Part shown: positions 35,263 to 46,049 of the stretch, piece by piece | How positions within the stretch are numbered: position 1 is the first letter of the stretch | How the letters are laid out: each line of letters opens with the position of its first letter | NCBI GenBank assembly: GCA_036557785.1 | Contig: DATBGZ010000015.1 | Span: 62,001 to 126,000 of the forward strand | Reading direction: 5' to 3' | DNA from: DATBGZ01 sp036557785 | GTDB taxonomy: Bacteria; Actinomycetota; Actinomycetes; Mycobacteriales; Micromonosporaceae | Length of the DNA: 64,000 bases | Translations under genes and position numbers: made by a program | Notes under the pieces: generated by a model | What the model was told of the DNA's origin: nothing | Databases searched by the model: none | What the model saw: only the letters and a program-made list of their open reading frames with translations

Positions 35263-35322
35263 TCTTCGCGGCACGTCTGTTCGGGGCATGTGTGTTCGGG
35301 GCGTGTCTTTTCGGGGCATGGC
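35263..35322. repeat. Four tandem 15-bp repeats upstream of the NlpC/P60-like gene
   Basis: Units start at 35263, 35278, 35293 and 35308 and share the core TTCGGGGC(A/G)TG; the first is the most diverged. They end about 13 bases before the GTG start at 35249 on the minus strand, so they occupy its leader. Confidence 0.85.
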
Positions 35323-35429
35323 CGCAGCTAGCGGTGTGGTGCAGCCTACGCGGCAGCGCCACCGGTCGCAGCGCCAGTGCGCACGGCGCGCCGCTCACCC
35401 CGCGCCGGCGGTCAACCCCCGCGATGGGG

Positions 35430-35867
35430 TCACAGGAGCGCGCGCGAGACCACCAGGCCGGCGACGAGGAATGCGGCGAACGTGAGGACGTCGACCAACA
35501 CGATCCGGCCAAATCGCTTCCGGTCGGTCAGGAACAGCCGCCGCAGGTCCGACCATCGTCGCCGCAACTCCGGGAGGCTGGTCAGCATGAGCAAGATCCC
35601 GAGCACGTTCGACGCGATGTAGAAGGTGATGTACCACTCCGAGAACGTCGCCCCGGTTCTGCCATGCGCCACGAGACCAGCGAGCAGCGCCGACGGAAGC
35701 TGGTTCACGAGGGCGTCGTTGCCCGGTGTCAGCGGTGAGAGGAGGAAGCCGACGTAGAACGCCGCGCGCCTGGCGTAGCGCCAGGCCGGCCGCGGCCGCG
35801 AGGGGCCGACAGCGTCGCCGTCCAGCGCATTCACCGTAGGGCCGAGCCCGAACAAAGCGTGTACCAA
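35430..35867 (-). CDS. Small membrane protein downstream of the TIR gene
   Basis: This 145-residue protein has about four hydrophobic segments: RRAAFYVGFLLSPL, LPSALLAGLVAHG, YITFYIASNVLGILLMLTSL and IVLVDVLTFAAFLVAGLVVS. A basic loop (RRRWSDLRRLFLTDRKR) lies between the last two. No family is recognised. The first start is TTG at 35867 (a GTG at 35834 is an alternative), only five bases after the TIR-gene stop, so both are almost certainly translated from one message. Confidence 0.6.
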   Translation of the reverse strand: MVHALFGLGPTVNALDGDAVGPSRPRPAWRYARRAAFYVGFLLSPLTPGNDALVNQLPSALLAGLVAHGRTGATFSEWYITFYIASNVLGILLMLTSLPELRRRWSDLRRLFLTDRKRFGRIVLVDVLTFAAFLVAGLVVSRALL

Positions 35868-35872
35868 GCCTG

Positions 35873-36871
35873 TCAGGAGAGCCGGTGTGCATGCTCGGGC
35901 ACGCTGTACACGCTCACGCTGTCCAGGCAGAACGTGTTCGCGGCCCGCGCGGCATCGTCAACGGGTCGGATGGTGATCTTCGCTATTCGGGAGTTGTGCC
36001 GGAAAGCGAGGTACTCCACGCTGTACTTGTGGGATCGCACGGTGCTGAGGTCGATCAGCTCCTCGTGCCGGGCCACGTCGCCACTGTCCACTCGGAACAT
36101 CACGGTCCCCGACGCTTCGGCCGACGCCGGCCGAAAGCGCATGTCGGCGACATGGGGTCGATTGCGCAGCGGGCTTTCGACATCGATCTCTATCATCCAG
36201 TCCCCGTCCTTGTTCACGATGGCGACGCCACTCATGTCGTCGGCATCTTCCCGGGACGTGAAGTTCACGATGGTCAGGTCGAGATCCTCGCCCTGGAAGG
36301 TCTTGTTGTATCGGGTTCCCTGAGCCGGTAGAGCGCTGACGACGGTATCCGCCTCGCTCTTGCGCCGGGCCAGCAGAGCGGTCACGTCCTTCAGGTACTG
36401 GCTCACCTTGCTCTGCATCAGGTTCTGGAATTTGCCCTCGCTGGGTCGCTGTACCCGGGCATAGATGAGCTCCAGCACGTCGGTGATGCCATCGCGGGAG
36501 CTGCCATCGACCGTCTGGTGGTGACGTAGCGGCGCGGGGACGGCCTCTGGCGCGAGCTCGAACACCATCGGGATGACCAGCTTCGAGTCCGTCGCGTTCA
36601 GCGATACGCCACCGACCGCTCCCGCCTCCCAGAGCAGCCACGGCCGGCCCGCCGACTGGGCGGTGAGCAGGATGATCGTGGCTTCGCTGCTGACCACGGA
36701 CTGATGGATCCACTCCAGCCAGGAGGCTCCCGGCTCGATCCCGCCGCGGGACGGCCTCGTGGAGGACGAACGGACCACGACGTCATCGACGGTGTTCTCG
36801 ATGGCGTCCTTGAGGAGGGAGACGAACTCCGCGTCTTCGTGCGCATGGCTGACAAAGACGGTGAAGGCCAT
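35873..36871 (-). CDS. TIR-domain protein with C-terminal beta-rich domain
   Basis: This protein has 332 residues. The N-terminal TIR domain shows AFTVFVSHAHEDAEFVSLLK, SWLEWIHQSVVSSEATIILL and SAGRPWLLWEAGAVGGVSLN; the E82 in WEAGA is at the place of the catalytic glutamate of bacterial NAD-cleaving TIR proteins. A helical link of about 60 residues leads to a beta-rich domain (about 190-330; LDLTIVNFTSREDADDMSGV, SGTVMFRVDSGDVARHEELI) resembling a jelly-roll ligand-binding module. ATG 36871 has a perfect AGGAGG site. Coupled to a membrane protein downstream. It is a possible antiphage or signalling effector; this is inference. Confidence 0.8.
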   Translation of the reverse strand: MAFTVFVSHAHEDAEFVSLLKDAIENTVDDVVVRSSSTRPSRGGIEPGASWLEWIHQSVVSSEATIILLTAQSAGRPWLLWEAGAVGGVSLNATDSKLVIPMVFELAPEAVPAPLRHHQTVDGSSRDGITDVLELIYARVQRPSEGKFQNLMQSKVSQYLKDVTALLARRKSEADTVVSALPAQGTRYNKTFQGEDLDLTIVNFTSREDADDMSGVAIVNKDGDWMIEIDVESPLRNRPHVADMRFRPASAEASGTVMFRVDSGDVARHEELIDLSTVRSHKYSVEYLAFRHNSRIAKITIRPVDDAARAANTFCLDSVSVYSVPEHAHRLS

Positions 36872-36977
36872 GCTACCTCCTATGCCCGGAATGCCCCATT
36901 CGCACTCGTCAACGCGCGACGGCTCCTCCATCGTATAGGCCCGCTGGTTGCGCGGATCACCAGCGACGACGCGAGCC

Positions 36978-37970
36978 TTACGGCACGGTCGCGGGTCGAT
37001 CCCGCCGAGTGCTGGCGAGGCTCGCGATCGTGGTGACCGCGATCGTGACACCGATAACCAACAGCGACACGTAGATGGGAATCTCGGGCGCCCACGCGAC
37101 GGGTCGGCCACCGTTGACGAAGGAGAGGTTGTTGCCATGCAGGGCGCCAAGAATCAACTTGATGCCGATGAATGCGAGGACGATGGCAAGGCCGTAGGAG
37201 AGGTACTTCAGCCGGTCGAGCAGGTCGCCGAGAAGGAAGTACAACTGGCGCAGGCCCATGACGGCGAAGACATTCGCGGTGAGGACGAGATACGCCTCCG
37301 TGGTCAGGCCGAAGATGGCCGGAAGAGAGTCGAGCGCGAAGACCAGATCGGCCGTTCCCAGGGCGATGATCACGATCAGGAGTGGCGTGAACATCCGCCG
37401 GCCGCTCGCCATGCGAATCGAGAGGCGTCCCCGCTCGTCGTACTCGGAGGTTGTCCGCAACCATCGCCGGGCGAACCTCGTGGCCGCATTTTCCCGGTAG
37501 TCCACCGGATCCTCAGTCCCGTGGCGGACCAGGCGGGTCGAGGTGTAGAGCAGGAATGCGCCGAAGATAAAGAAGATCCAGTCGTACCTGCTGATGAGCG
37601 CGACGCCGGCAGCGATGAACGCCGCGCGCAGCACCAACGCGAGCAGGATGCCGATGAGCAGCGTCTTCTGTTGGAGCTGGCGCGGCACCGCGAAGCGCGA
37701 CATGATAATGATGAATACGAATAGATTGTCGATCGAGAGGCTGTACTCCGTGATCCACCCGGCGTAGAACTGGCCGGCGAACGTCGCGCTCTTGAAGTAC
37801 CAGACCCCCAGCCCGAACGCCAGGGCGAGCAGCACGTACCCGACCACCCAGGCGGTGGACTCCCGCAGCGTCGGCGCGTGGGGTCGCCGGGTGATGACCA
37901 GAACGTCGAACAGCAGCATGCCGACGAGGCCCACCAGCGTGATGGCCCAGACCCACACCGCGACGCCCAT
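36978..37970 (-). CDS. TerC-family integral membrane protein
   Basis: This 330-residue protein has about nine transmembrane helices. Family motifs are AGWITEYSLSIDNLFVFIII in the second part and IIALGTADLVFALDSLPAIF with the paired acidic residues of the metal pathway, plus DRLKYLSYGLAIVLAFIGIK. The family (TerC/Alx) has been linked to tellurite resistance and manganese export. ATG at 37970 has GGAGGG eight bases upstream. It is codirectional with the TIR gene, 106 bases upstream of it. Confidence 0.92.
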   Translation of the reverse strand: MGVAVWVWAITLVGLVGMLLFDVLVITRRPHAPTLRESTAWVVGYVLLALAFGLGVWYFKSATFAGQFYAGWITEYSLSIDNLFVFIIIMSRFAVPRQLQQKTLLIGILLALVLRAAFIAAGVALISRYDWIFFIFGAFLLYTSTRLVRHGTEDPVDYRENAATRFARRWLRTTSEYDERGRLSIRMASGRRMFTPLLIVIIALGTADLVFALDSLPAIFGLTTEAYLVLTANVFAVMGLRQLYFLLGDLLDRLKYLSYGLAIVLAFIGIKLILGALHGNNLSFVNGGRPVAWAPEIPIYVSLLVIGVTIAVTTIASLASTRRDRPATVP

Positions 37971-38334
37971 GCGCCCGTCCCTCCGCTGACACGTGCCACC
38001 GTGGCCCGGGCGGCACAGCGCAGCCCGCGGGCACGATCTCACCCGGTCTCATGCGGAGGTCTCTCCCGCCCCCGGAGCACGCTCCGGCGACCCGACGGCG
38101 CCGGGCCTGACCTGTGGCGGCACAAGCCACCACGCGGTCGCGGCCGTGCTGACGACACCGTGGCTTAGGGAATACTCCCCTCTACGCCCGCCTATTCTGC
38201 CTGGCGGTCGGGCGCAGCGTCGAGTCGGGTCGGGCACAGCCGGGCGACGACGGTGTCAGGCTCGCTGCGGATCACCGATTTCGCTAAGGTACTTGGTCGC
38301 CGGCCCTGTCAGGCGCCGGTGCTCGGGAGGATCT
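37971..38334. promoter_or_regulatory. Divergent intergenic region, TerC / secretion-linked operon
   Basis: These 364 bases separate the TerC gene (minus) from the short membrane-protein gene (plus) and must hold both promoters. No gene with supporting features is seen. CGGGAGG at 38324-38330 is the ribosome binding site for the ATG at 38335. Confidence 0.5.
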
Positions 38335-38784
38335 ATGAGCGGTGCAGCGGGGCCGGTGCGGGCGGCCGCCCGGCGCCCCGATCCGGCTGTACCCCCACCG
38401 GGCGCACCCATGAGGCATCAGCGTCGGGTGACGCGGCCCGTCTTCGTCGACGGTTCGGGGCGTCGGCGTCGCCTCATCCTGGTCGCCGGTTCCGCGATCG
38501 GCGTGCTCGTGGTTCTGGCCCTCGTCATGCTGGTCGCGGGGCTGTTCGGGGCATCGCCGGTCCACCTGCCGGGCCTGCCCGGCGGACAGGCTACCGACGC
38601 GCGCCAGCCGGGGCGGACGACCGGGGCGCCCTCCGGCCCCGACGCCGCGACGAACCCGGCGCAGGCCGCGTCGCCCACCGCGTCGACGTCACCGATCGTC
38701 TCCCCCTCCGCCGATCCCACATCGCGTCGGCACGTGCCGACGCAGACGCCGACCCATCCGGGCGGCAAGAAGAGCACCTCGTAG
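38335..38784 (+). CDS. Small single-pass membrane protein with Pro/Thr/Ser-rich exterior
   Basis: This 149-residue protein has an Arg/Pro-rich cytoplasmic start, a single helix (LILVAGSAIGVLVVLALVML) and a low-complexity external part rich in Pro, Ser and Thr, ending in GGKKSTS. No family is recognised. CGGGAGG precedes the ATG by four bases. It ends four bases before the deacetylase-glycosyltransferase gene, so it is probably an accessory to that polysaccharide enzyme. Confidence 0.7.
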   Translation: MSGAAGPVRAAARRPDPAVPPPGAPMRHQRRVTRPVFVDGSGRRRRLILVAGSAIGVLVVLALVMLVAGLFGASPVHLPGLPGGQATDARQPGRTTGAPSGPDAATNPAQAASPTASTSPIVSPSADPTSRRHVPTQTPTHPGGKKSTS

Positions 38785-38788
38785 CGCC

Positions 38789-40963
38789 ATGGCCGTGCAC
38801 ACGAAGCGCCGGGAGCCGCGCGCGCACTGGGTGCTGCTGGTGCTGGGGCTAGTGCTGCTGCTGGGGGAACTCTGCCTCTCCGGGTATGTCAACCACGTCG
38901 GTGCCGAGGGTTCCGGCCCCAGGGCCCCGGCGGCCGACCGGGCACCGGCACCGCGGCAGGTGCTCGACGGCGGTCCGGTGCTCCGCCTCGACGCCGACGG
39001 CAAGCTCACGAGCAGCTCCGTGCCGTCGAAGACGATCGCCCTCACCTTCGACGACGGTCCCGACCCGACCTGGACGCCGCAGATCCTCGACGTGCTCGCC
39101 CGCCATCATGCGCACGCGACGTTCTTCGTCATCGGCTCCAAGGTCAACGAACACCCTGAGCTGGTGCGCCGCATGCTCGCGGAGGGAGACGACGTCGGTC
39201 TGCACACATTCACCCACGCGGAGCTGATCACGATCCCGCAGTGGCGGCGCGAGCTCGAGCTCAACCTTTCGGAGAACGCTTTGGCCGGCGCGGCCGGAGT
39301 CAACACGGTGCTTCTCCGACCGCCCTACTCGTCGGAGCCGGACGCGGTGAGCGCCGAAGAGTACGACGCGCTCTCGTCGGTCGCCGCTGGGCGTTACCTC
39401 ACCGTGCTCGCGGATCTCGACACCGAGGACTGGCGGCGACCGGGCGTCGCCAAGATCGTGGCCAACGGAACGCCCGCGAAGGACCGCGGGGCGGTGGTCA
39501 TGCTCCACGACGGCGGCGGAGATCGGTCGCAGACGGTCGCGGCTCTCGATGACCTACTCACCGCCCTGGGCAAGCGCGGCTACACGTTCACCACCGTCAC
39601 CCATGCTCTCGGCCTGCCGCCGGCGACCACCAACGTCGGCACCTTGGCCCGGCTGCGCGGCCAATCACTGCTCGTCGCCCAACGCCTCGCGATGTGGTTG
39701 ACGACGGCCATGGTGGTGCTCCTGAGCATCGCGCTCGCGCTGGGCGTCGTACGGCTGCTGGTCCAGGTCATCGCGGCCCGAGTCCACGCACGGAGGGCGC
39801 GCCGACGGCGCGAGGGACAACGGTTGCGCTACCTCGGCCCCGTGTCGATCGTGGTGCCGGCGTACAACGAGGCCGCGAACATCGCGGCCACGGTACGGTC
39901 GCTCGTCGGCAGCGACTACCCCGACCTTGAGGTGATCGTCGTCGATGACGGCTCGACCGACGGTACGGCCGAGATCGTACGATCGCTCCGCCTGCGTCGG
40001 GTGCGGGTCGTCCGGCAAGCCAACGCCGGCAAGCCGGCCGCGCTGAACACCGGCATCGCCCGGGCGGCCGGCGAGATCATCGTGCTCGTGGACGGCGACA
40101 CGGTCTTCGCCCGCGACGCGGTGGGGCGGCTCGTGCAGCCCTTCGCCGATGCCGCGGTCGGAGCGGTCAGCGGCAACACCAAGGTTGCCAACCGCAAGGG
40201 GCTGCTCGGGCGCTGGCAGCACCTCGAGTACGTCGTGGGGTTCAACCTGGACCGGCGGCTCTACGACCTCGGCGAGTGCATGCCGACCGTTCCGGGGGCC
40301 ATCGGCGCGTTCCGGCGCGAGGTGCTCGATGCCGTGGGTGGCGTTCCGGCGGCGACCCTGGCCGAGGACACCGATCTGACCATGGCGGTCCTGCGCCGGG
40401 GATGGCGGGTCGTCTACGAGGAGACTGCCGTCGCGTGGACCGAAGCACCGTCCTCGCTGCGTCAGCTCTGGCGGCAGCGCTATCGGTGGTGCTACGGCAC
40501 CATGCAGGCGATCTGGAAGCACCGGGCCTCGCTGGTCGAGCGCGGCCCTAGCGGCAAGCTCGGCCGGCGCGGGCTGCTCTACCTCGTGCTCTTCCAGATC
40601 CTGCTGCCGCTCGCGGCTCCAGCGGTCGACGTCTATGCCGTCTATGGCCTGATCTTCCTACCGCCCGACCGCGTGGCCATGGTGTGGTTGAGCTACACGG
40701 CGGTCCAGATGTTCGCGGCCGGCTACGCGCTGCGGCTCGACCGCGAGCGGCTTCGTCCACTGTGGAGCCTGCCGCTACAGCTGATCGTGTACCGGCAGCT
40801 CATGTACCTGGTGACGATCCAGTCCACCGTCACCGCGCTGACCGGCATCAGGCTGCGGTGGCAGAGCGCGAGCCGAACCGGCGACGCCGAAGCCCTTCTC
40901 GTCGGCTCCGGAGGGTCGTGGCAGGCGGCCGGGACACGGGACCCAGGGGCCGGCACCGGGTGA
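38789..40963 (+). CDS. Bifunctional polysaccharide deacetylase / family 2 glycosyltransferase
   Basis: This 724-residue membrane protein has an N-terminal signal anchor (about 14-35), then a NodB-like deacetylase domain with KTIALTFDDGPDPTWTPQIL, DDVGLHTFTHAEL (metal His pair H-x-x-x-H) and NTVLLRPPYSSEPDAVSAEE. A helix near residue 300 follows, then a GT-A glycosyltransferase with SIVVPAYNEAANIAATVRSL, LEVIVVDDGSTDGTAEIVRS, LVDGDTVFA, the LAEDTDLTMAVLRRGW motif and QRYRWCYGTMQA (Q/RxxRW), ending in about four helices. This resembles synthases of beta-1,4-linked N-acetylglucosamine-like polymers, coupled to deacetylation on the outer face. Confidence 0.93.
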   Translation: MAVHTKRREPRAHWVLLVLGLVLLLGELCLSGYVNHVGAEGSGPRAPAADRAPAPRQVLDGGPVLRLDADGKLTSSSVPSKTIALTFDDGPDPTWTPQILDVLARHHAHATFFVIGSKVNEHPELVRRMLAEGDDVGLHTFTHAELITIPQWRRELELNLSENALAGAAGVNTVLLRPPYSSEPDAVSAEEYDALSSVAAGRYLTVLADLDTEDWRRPGVAKIVANGTPAKDRGAVVMLHDGGGDRSQTVAALDDLLTALGKRGYTFTTVTHALGLPPATTNVGTLARLRGQSLLVAQRLAMWLTTAMVVLLSIALALGVVRLLVQVIAARVHARRARRRREGQRLRYLGPVSIVVPAYNEAANIAATVRSLVGSDYPDLEVIVVDDGSTDGTAEIVRSLRLRRVRVVRQANAGKPAALNTGIARAAGEIIVLVDGDTVFARDAVGRLVQPFADAAVGAVSGNTKVANRKGLLGRWQHLEYVVGFNLDRRLYDLGECMPTVPGAIGAFRREVLDAVGGVPAATLAEDTDLTMAVLRRGWRVVYEETAVAWTEAPSSLRQLWRQRYRWCYGTMQAIWKHRASLVERGPSGKLGRRGLLYLVLFQILLPLAAPAVDVYAVYGLIFLPPDRVAMVWLSYTAVQMFAAGYALRLDRERLRPLWSLPLQLIVYRQLMYLVTIQSTVTALTGIRLRWQSASRTGDAEALLVGSGGSWQAAGTRDPGAGTG

Positions 40964-41001
40964 CGGTCCCCCACACCGGCCGGACCCGGTAGGCTGCGGC
41001 C

Positions 41002-41304
41002 ATGGTGCTGGAGGTGGCCCACTTCGACATCCGGGCGGGCGAGGAGGAGGCGTTCATCGCCGGGTACCGGGCAGCGTACGAGACGATCGTGACCACGCCG
41101 GGGTGCCTGTCCGTACGGCTGACCCGCGGCGTGGAGTCCCCGTCACGGTTCGTGCTGCTCGTCGAGTGGGAGTCCGTCGCGGCGCACGAGGAGAACTTCC
41201 GCGCGACGCCGCGGTTCACCACCTGGCGCGGGCACATCGGACCCCACTTCGCCGCGCCGCCCAGCATGGAGCACTTCAGCGACGTCGCGGCGATCACGGC
41301 GTGA
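41002..41304 (+). CDS. Antibiotic-biosynthesis-monooxygenase (ABM) domain protein
   Basis: This 100-residue ferredoxin-like ABM fold protein has MVLEVAHFDIRAGEEEAFIA, TTPGCLSVRLTRGVESPSRF, VLLVEWESVAAHEENFRATP and HFAAPPSMEHFSDV. Such small proteins act as cofactor-free monooxygenases or heme/quinone-binding proteins; the substrate is unknown. Its stop overlaps the GTG start of the next gene (GTGA), so they are coupled. Confidence 0.88.
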   Translation: MVLEVAHFDIRAGEEEAFIAGYRAAYETIVTTPGCLSVRLTRGVESPSRFVLLVEWESVAAHEENFRATPRFTTWRGHIGPHFAAPPSMEHFSDVAAITA

Positions 41305-42116
41305 CCACCGACACCGGACCGCGCCGGGGCCTGGACGCCGGCGCGCAGACCACGACCCGGTACGCGTCCGACGGCGTTGAGATCGACGCATGTCATGATG
41401 TCGGTCCGTCGAAGGATCTCGCCATCGTGGTGGCACACGGCTTCACGGGCTCGTGGCGCCGGCCGGCGCTGCGGCGCGCGGTGGCGGGGCTGACGCAGCA
41501 CGCCGGCGTGGTGAGCTTCGACTTCCGCGGACACGGGCGCTCCGGCGGCGCGTCCACGGTCGGCGACCGCGAGGTGCTCGACCTGCAGGCCGCGCTCGAC
41601 TGGGCCACCGAGCTCGATTACGCCCGCGTGGCCACCGTGGGGTTCTCCATGGGAGCGTCCATTGTGGTGCGTCACGCCGGGCTGCGTGGGCTCGCCGAGC
41701 CTGCGGCGCAGGCGCACGGACCGGTGGCCGTGGTCGCGGTCAGTGGTCCGGCGCGGTGGTACTACCGGGGTACGCCGGCGATGCGCCGCGCGCACTGGGT
41801 CATCGAACGTCCACTGGGGAGGCTGGTCGGTCGTCTGGCCCGGGGAACCCGGATCGCCGCACACGGGTGGGACCCGGTTCCGGCGGCTCCCCACGAGGTG
41901 GCCGGGCACATCGCGCCGGTGCCGTTGCTCATCGTGCACGGCGATGCCGACCACTACTTCCCCGTCGAGCACGCCGAGCAGCTCTTCGGCGCGGCGAACC
42001 ACCCGAAGGAGCTCTGGCTGGAGCCTGGCTTCGGCCACGCCGAGTCCGCCGCCTCCCCCCAGCTCGTGGACCGCATCGGCGCCTGGGTCCGGACTGCCGC
42101 CCTCGACCCTCGCTGA
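41301..42116 (+). CDS. Alpha/beta hydrolase
   Basis: This protein has 271 residues from GTG 41301. The alpha/beta-hydrolase core shows AIVVAHGFTGSWRRPALRRA (oxyanion HGF), VVSFDFRGHGRSGGASTVGD, the nucleophile elbow VATVGFSMGASIVVRHAGL (Ser in GFSMG), the acid in LLIVHGDADHYFPVEHAEQL and the His in PGFGHAESA. All triad members are present. It is translationally coupled to the ABM protein; the substrate is unknown. Confidence 0.9.
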   Translation: MTTDTGPRRGLDAGAQTTTRYASDGVEIDACHDVGPSKDLAIVVAHGFTGSWRRPALRRAVAGLTQHAGVVSFDFRGHGRSGGASTVGDREVLDLQAALDWATELDYARVATVGFSMGASIVVRHAGLRGLAEPAAQAHGPVAVVAVSGPARWYYRGTPAMRRAHWVIERPLGRLVGRLARGTRIAAHGWDPVPAAPHEVAGHIAPVPLLIVHGDADHYFPVEHAEQLFGAANHPKELWLEPGFGHAESAASPQLVDRIGAWVRTAALDPR

Positions 42117-42213
42117 CCGGTCCGGACGGTCACGTTTGCGCGTGCGCCGGCACGCCGACGCGGCTTGGGCATGGGAGACTGGGCGAGTGCTGGCCGTCCC
42201 ACGGGAGGTTCTC

Positions 42214-42768
42214 ATGACCGCGTCGATGCTCGAGCACATCGGTCCGTGGACCGAGGAGGACTACTTCGCGCTGGGTGAGACGCCCGATCGGGTCGAGCTC
42301 TTCGACGGGAGTCTCATCGTGAGCCCGGCGCCCTCATTCCGCCACCAGTCGATATCCCGTGCTCTCGCCAATGCGCTTGACGCCGGGGCGCGCGCCGCGG
42401 GCCCCGAGGTGTATGAGGCGGTGAACGTCCGGTTGCGCCAGGACCGCATCGCCATCCCCGACCTCGCTGTGCTCGAACCCGTCGTGATCGACGCGCTCGC
42501 CGCTGAGGCGAGCAGTATCGCTCTCATCGGCGAGATCGTGTCGCCCAGCAACGCGGGCACTGATCGCGTTCTTAAGATGCGGCTTTACGCCGACGCGGGG
42601 ATCCCGTGGTACCTGCTCGCCGAGCGGAACGAGTCCGGTGAACTGACGCTTCGGATTTTCGGCCTGCAGGACGGTCACTACGTCGAGCACGCCAGCGCGT
42701 CACCCGGCACTGCGCTGCGCATGACGAACCCGTTCGTGATCAACCTCGATCCGGCTGAGCTCGGCTGA
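42214..42768 (+). CDS. Uma2-family (PD-(D/E)XK-like) protein
   Basis: This protein has 184 residues. GPWTEEDYFALGETPDRVEL, FDGSLIVSPAPSFRHQSISR, IAIPDLAVLEP and ALIGEIVSPSNAGTDRVLKM with KMRLYADAGIPWYLLAE match the Uma2 family, a restriction-endonuclease-like fold of unknown role that is abundant in actinobacteria and cyanobacteria. ATG 42214 has GGGAGG five bases before it. Confidence 0.9.
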   Translation: MTASMLEHIGPWTEEDYFALGETPDRVELFDGSLIVSPAPSFRHQSISRALANALDAGARAAGPEVYEAVNVRLRQDRIAIPDLAVLEPVVIDALAAEASSIALIGEIVSPSNAGTDRVLKMRLYADAGIPWYLLAERNESGELTLRIFGLQDGHYVEHASASPGTALRMTNPFVINLDPAELG

Positions 42769-42803
42769 CGACGGCGCCGGTTACGCCGCGCGCGAACGGT
42801 CTT

Positions 42804-42837
42804 GCCCCTACGCGGTCGAGGCTGGTCTTGTAGGGGC
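42804..42837 (+). promoter_or_regulatory. Hairpin abutting the epimerase start codon
   Basis: GCCCCTAC (42804-42811) pairs perfectly with GTAGGGGC (42830-42837), and the GTG start of the next gene begins at 42838. It may terminate the Uma2 transcript or mask the start of the epimerase. Confidence 0.5.
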
Positions 42838-43797
42838 GTGCGGGTCACGGTCATCGGCGGGACACGGTTCATCGGGCGGCGCATCGTGACCGACCTCGTG
42901 GCACGCGGCGACGAGGTGCAGGTCGTGCACCGTGGGCAGACCGAGCCGCCTGATCTGGCACCCGCGCGGCACGTCCACACGGAACGAGCCGACTTCGCCA
43001 GCGTCGCGACCGAGGTGAGCGCCTTCGCTCCGCAGGCCGTGATCGACACGGGGGCCATGAACGGGTCCGATGCGGACGCCGTGCTGCCGTACCTGCCCAG
43101 GGTCGCGCTCGTCGTACTGTCCAGTATGGACGTCTACCGCGCGTTCCATCTCGTACGGCTCGACCAGGAGGGCGAGGCCGTGCCCTTCGACGAGGGTGGT
43201 CGGCTCCGGGATGCCCGCCACATCAACCGGGGTCTCGGCCTGCGCGAGGAGGACGAGAAGCTCGAGGTCGAACCGTCCTATCTGGAGCGCGGCGCCACGG
43301 TCCTACGCCTGCCCATGGTCTATGGCGAGCACGACGGGCAACGGCGGGAGGAGTTCATCCTGCGCCGGGTCCGGGCCGGGCGGCAGCGGATCCCGATCGG
43401 CGCCGGCACCTGGCTGTGGACGCGCGCCTACGTCGGCGACGTCTCGACCGCCGTGCTCGCCTGCCTCGCCAACCCGGCGGTCGCGGGCGAGGTGCTCAAC
43501 ATCGGCGAGCCGGCGGTCCGCTCGATGCGCGGCTGGGCACACGAGATCCTCGCCGCGGCCGGGCATGAGGCGCAGTTGGTGACCGTGCCCGAGTCGCTGG
43601 TGCCGGCGGATCTGTGGCCCACGAAACGCGTCGACCAGCACCTGCTCGTCGACTGCGGCAAGGCCAGGCGGCTGCTCGGCTGGCACCCGGATCCGTCCGC
43701 CGGCCTGGCTCGGTCGGTGTCCTGGCATCTGGCCCATCCGCCCGCGGACGCGAGCGACGACTTCACCGCCGACGACGCCGCCCTCGCCGCGAGCTGA
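42838..43797 (+). CDS. NAD-dependent epimerase/dehydratase-family (extended SDR) protein
   Basis: This protein has 319 residues from GTG 42838. The Rossmann start VTVIGGTRFIGRRIVTDLVA has the GGTxFIG form rather than the usual GxxGxxG. It is followed by VVHRGQTEPPDLAPARHVHT, VVLSSMDVYRAFHLVRLDQE, VLRLPMVYGEHDGQRREEFI, where the usual YxxxK catalytic pair is not evident, and AYVGDVSTAVLACLANPAVA. This resembles atypical SDRs of the isoflavone-reductase/mRNA-binding type. The substrate is unknown. Confidence 0.82.
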   Translation: MRVTVIGGTRFIGRRIVTDLVARGDEVQVVHRGQTEPPDLAPARHVHTERADFASVATEVSAFAPQAVIDTGAMNGSDADAVLPYLPRVALVVLSSMDVYRAFHLVRLDQEGEAVPFDEGGRLRDARHINRGLGLREEDEKLEVEPSYLERGATVLRLPMVYGEHDGQRREEFILRRVRAGRQRIPIGAGTWLWTRAYVGDVSTAVLACLANPAVAGEVLNIGEPAVRSMRGWAHEILAAAGHEAQLVTVPESLVPADLWPTKRVDQHLLVDCGKARRLLGWHPDPSAGLARSVSWHLAHPPADASDDFTADDAALAAS

Positions 43798-43798
43798 G

Positions 43799-43822
43799 CC
43801 AAGCCGGGCCTCGCCGGCTTGG
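43799..43822. terminator. Bidirectional terminator between epimerase and uvrB
   Basis: CCAAGCCGG (43799-43807) pairs perfectly with CCGGCTTGG (43814-43822) around six bases, between two convergent genes. Confidence 0.8.
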
Positions 43823-43865
43823 AGCGGCCCGGCTGGTCCGGCCCACCGACCGGACTCGCAGCGGC

Positions 43866-46049
<2,184 letters not shown>

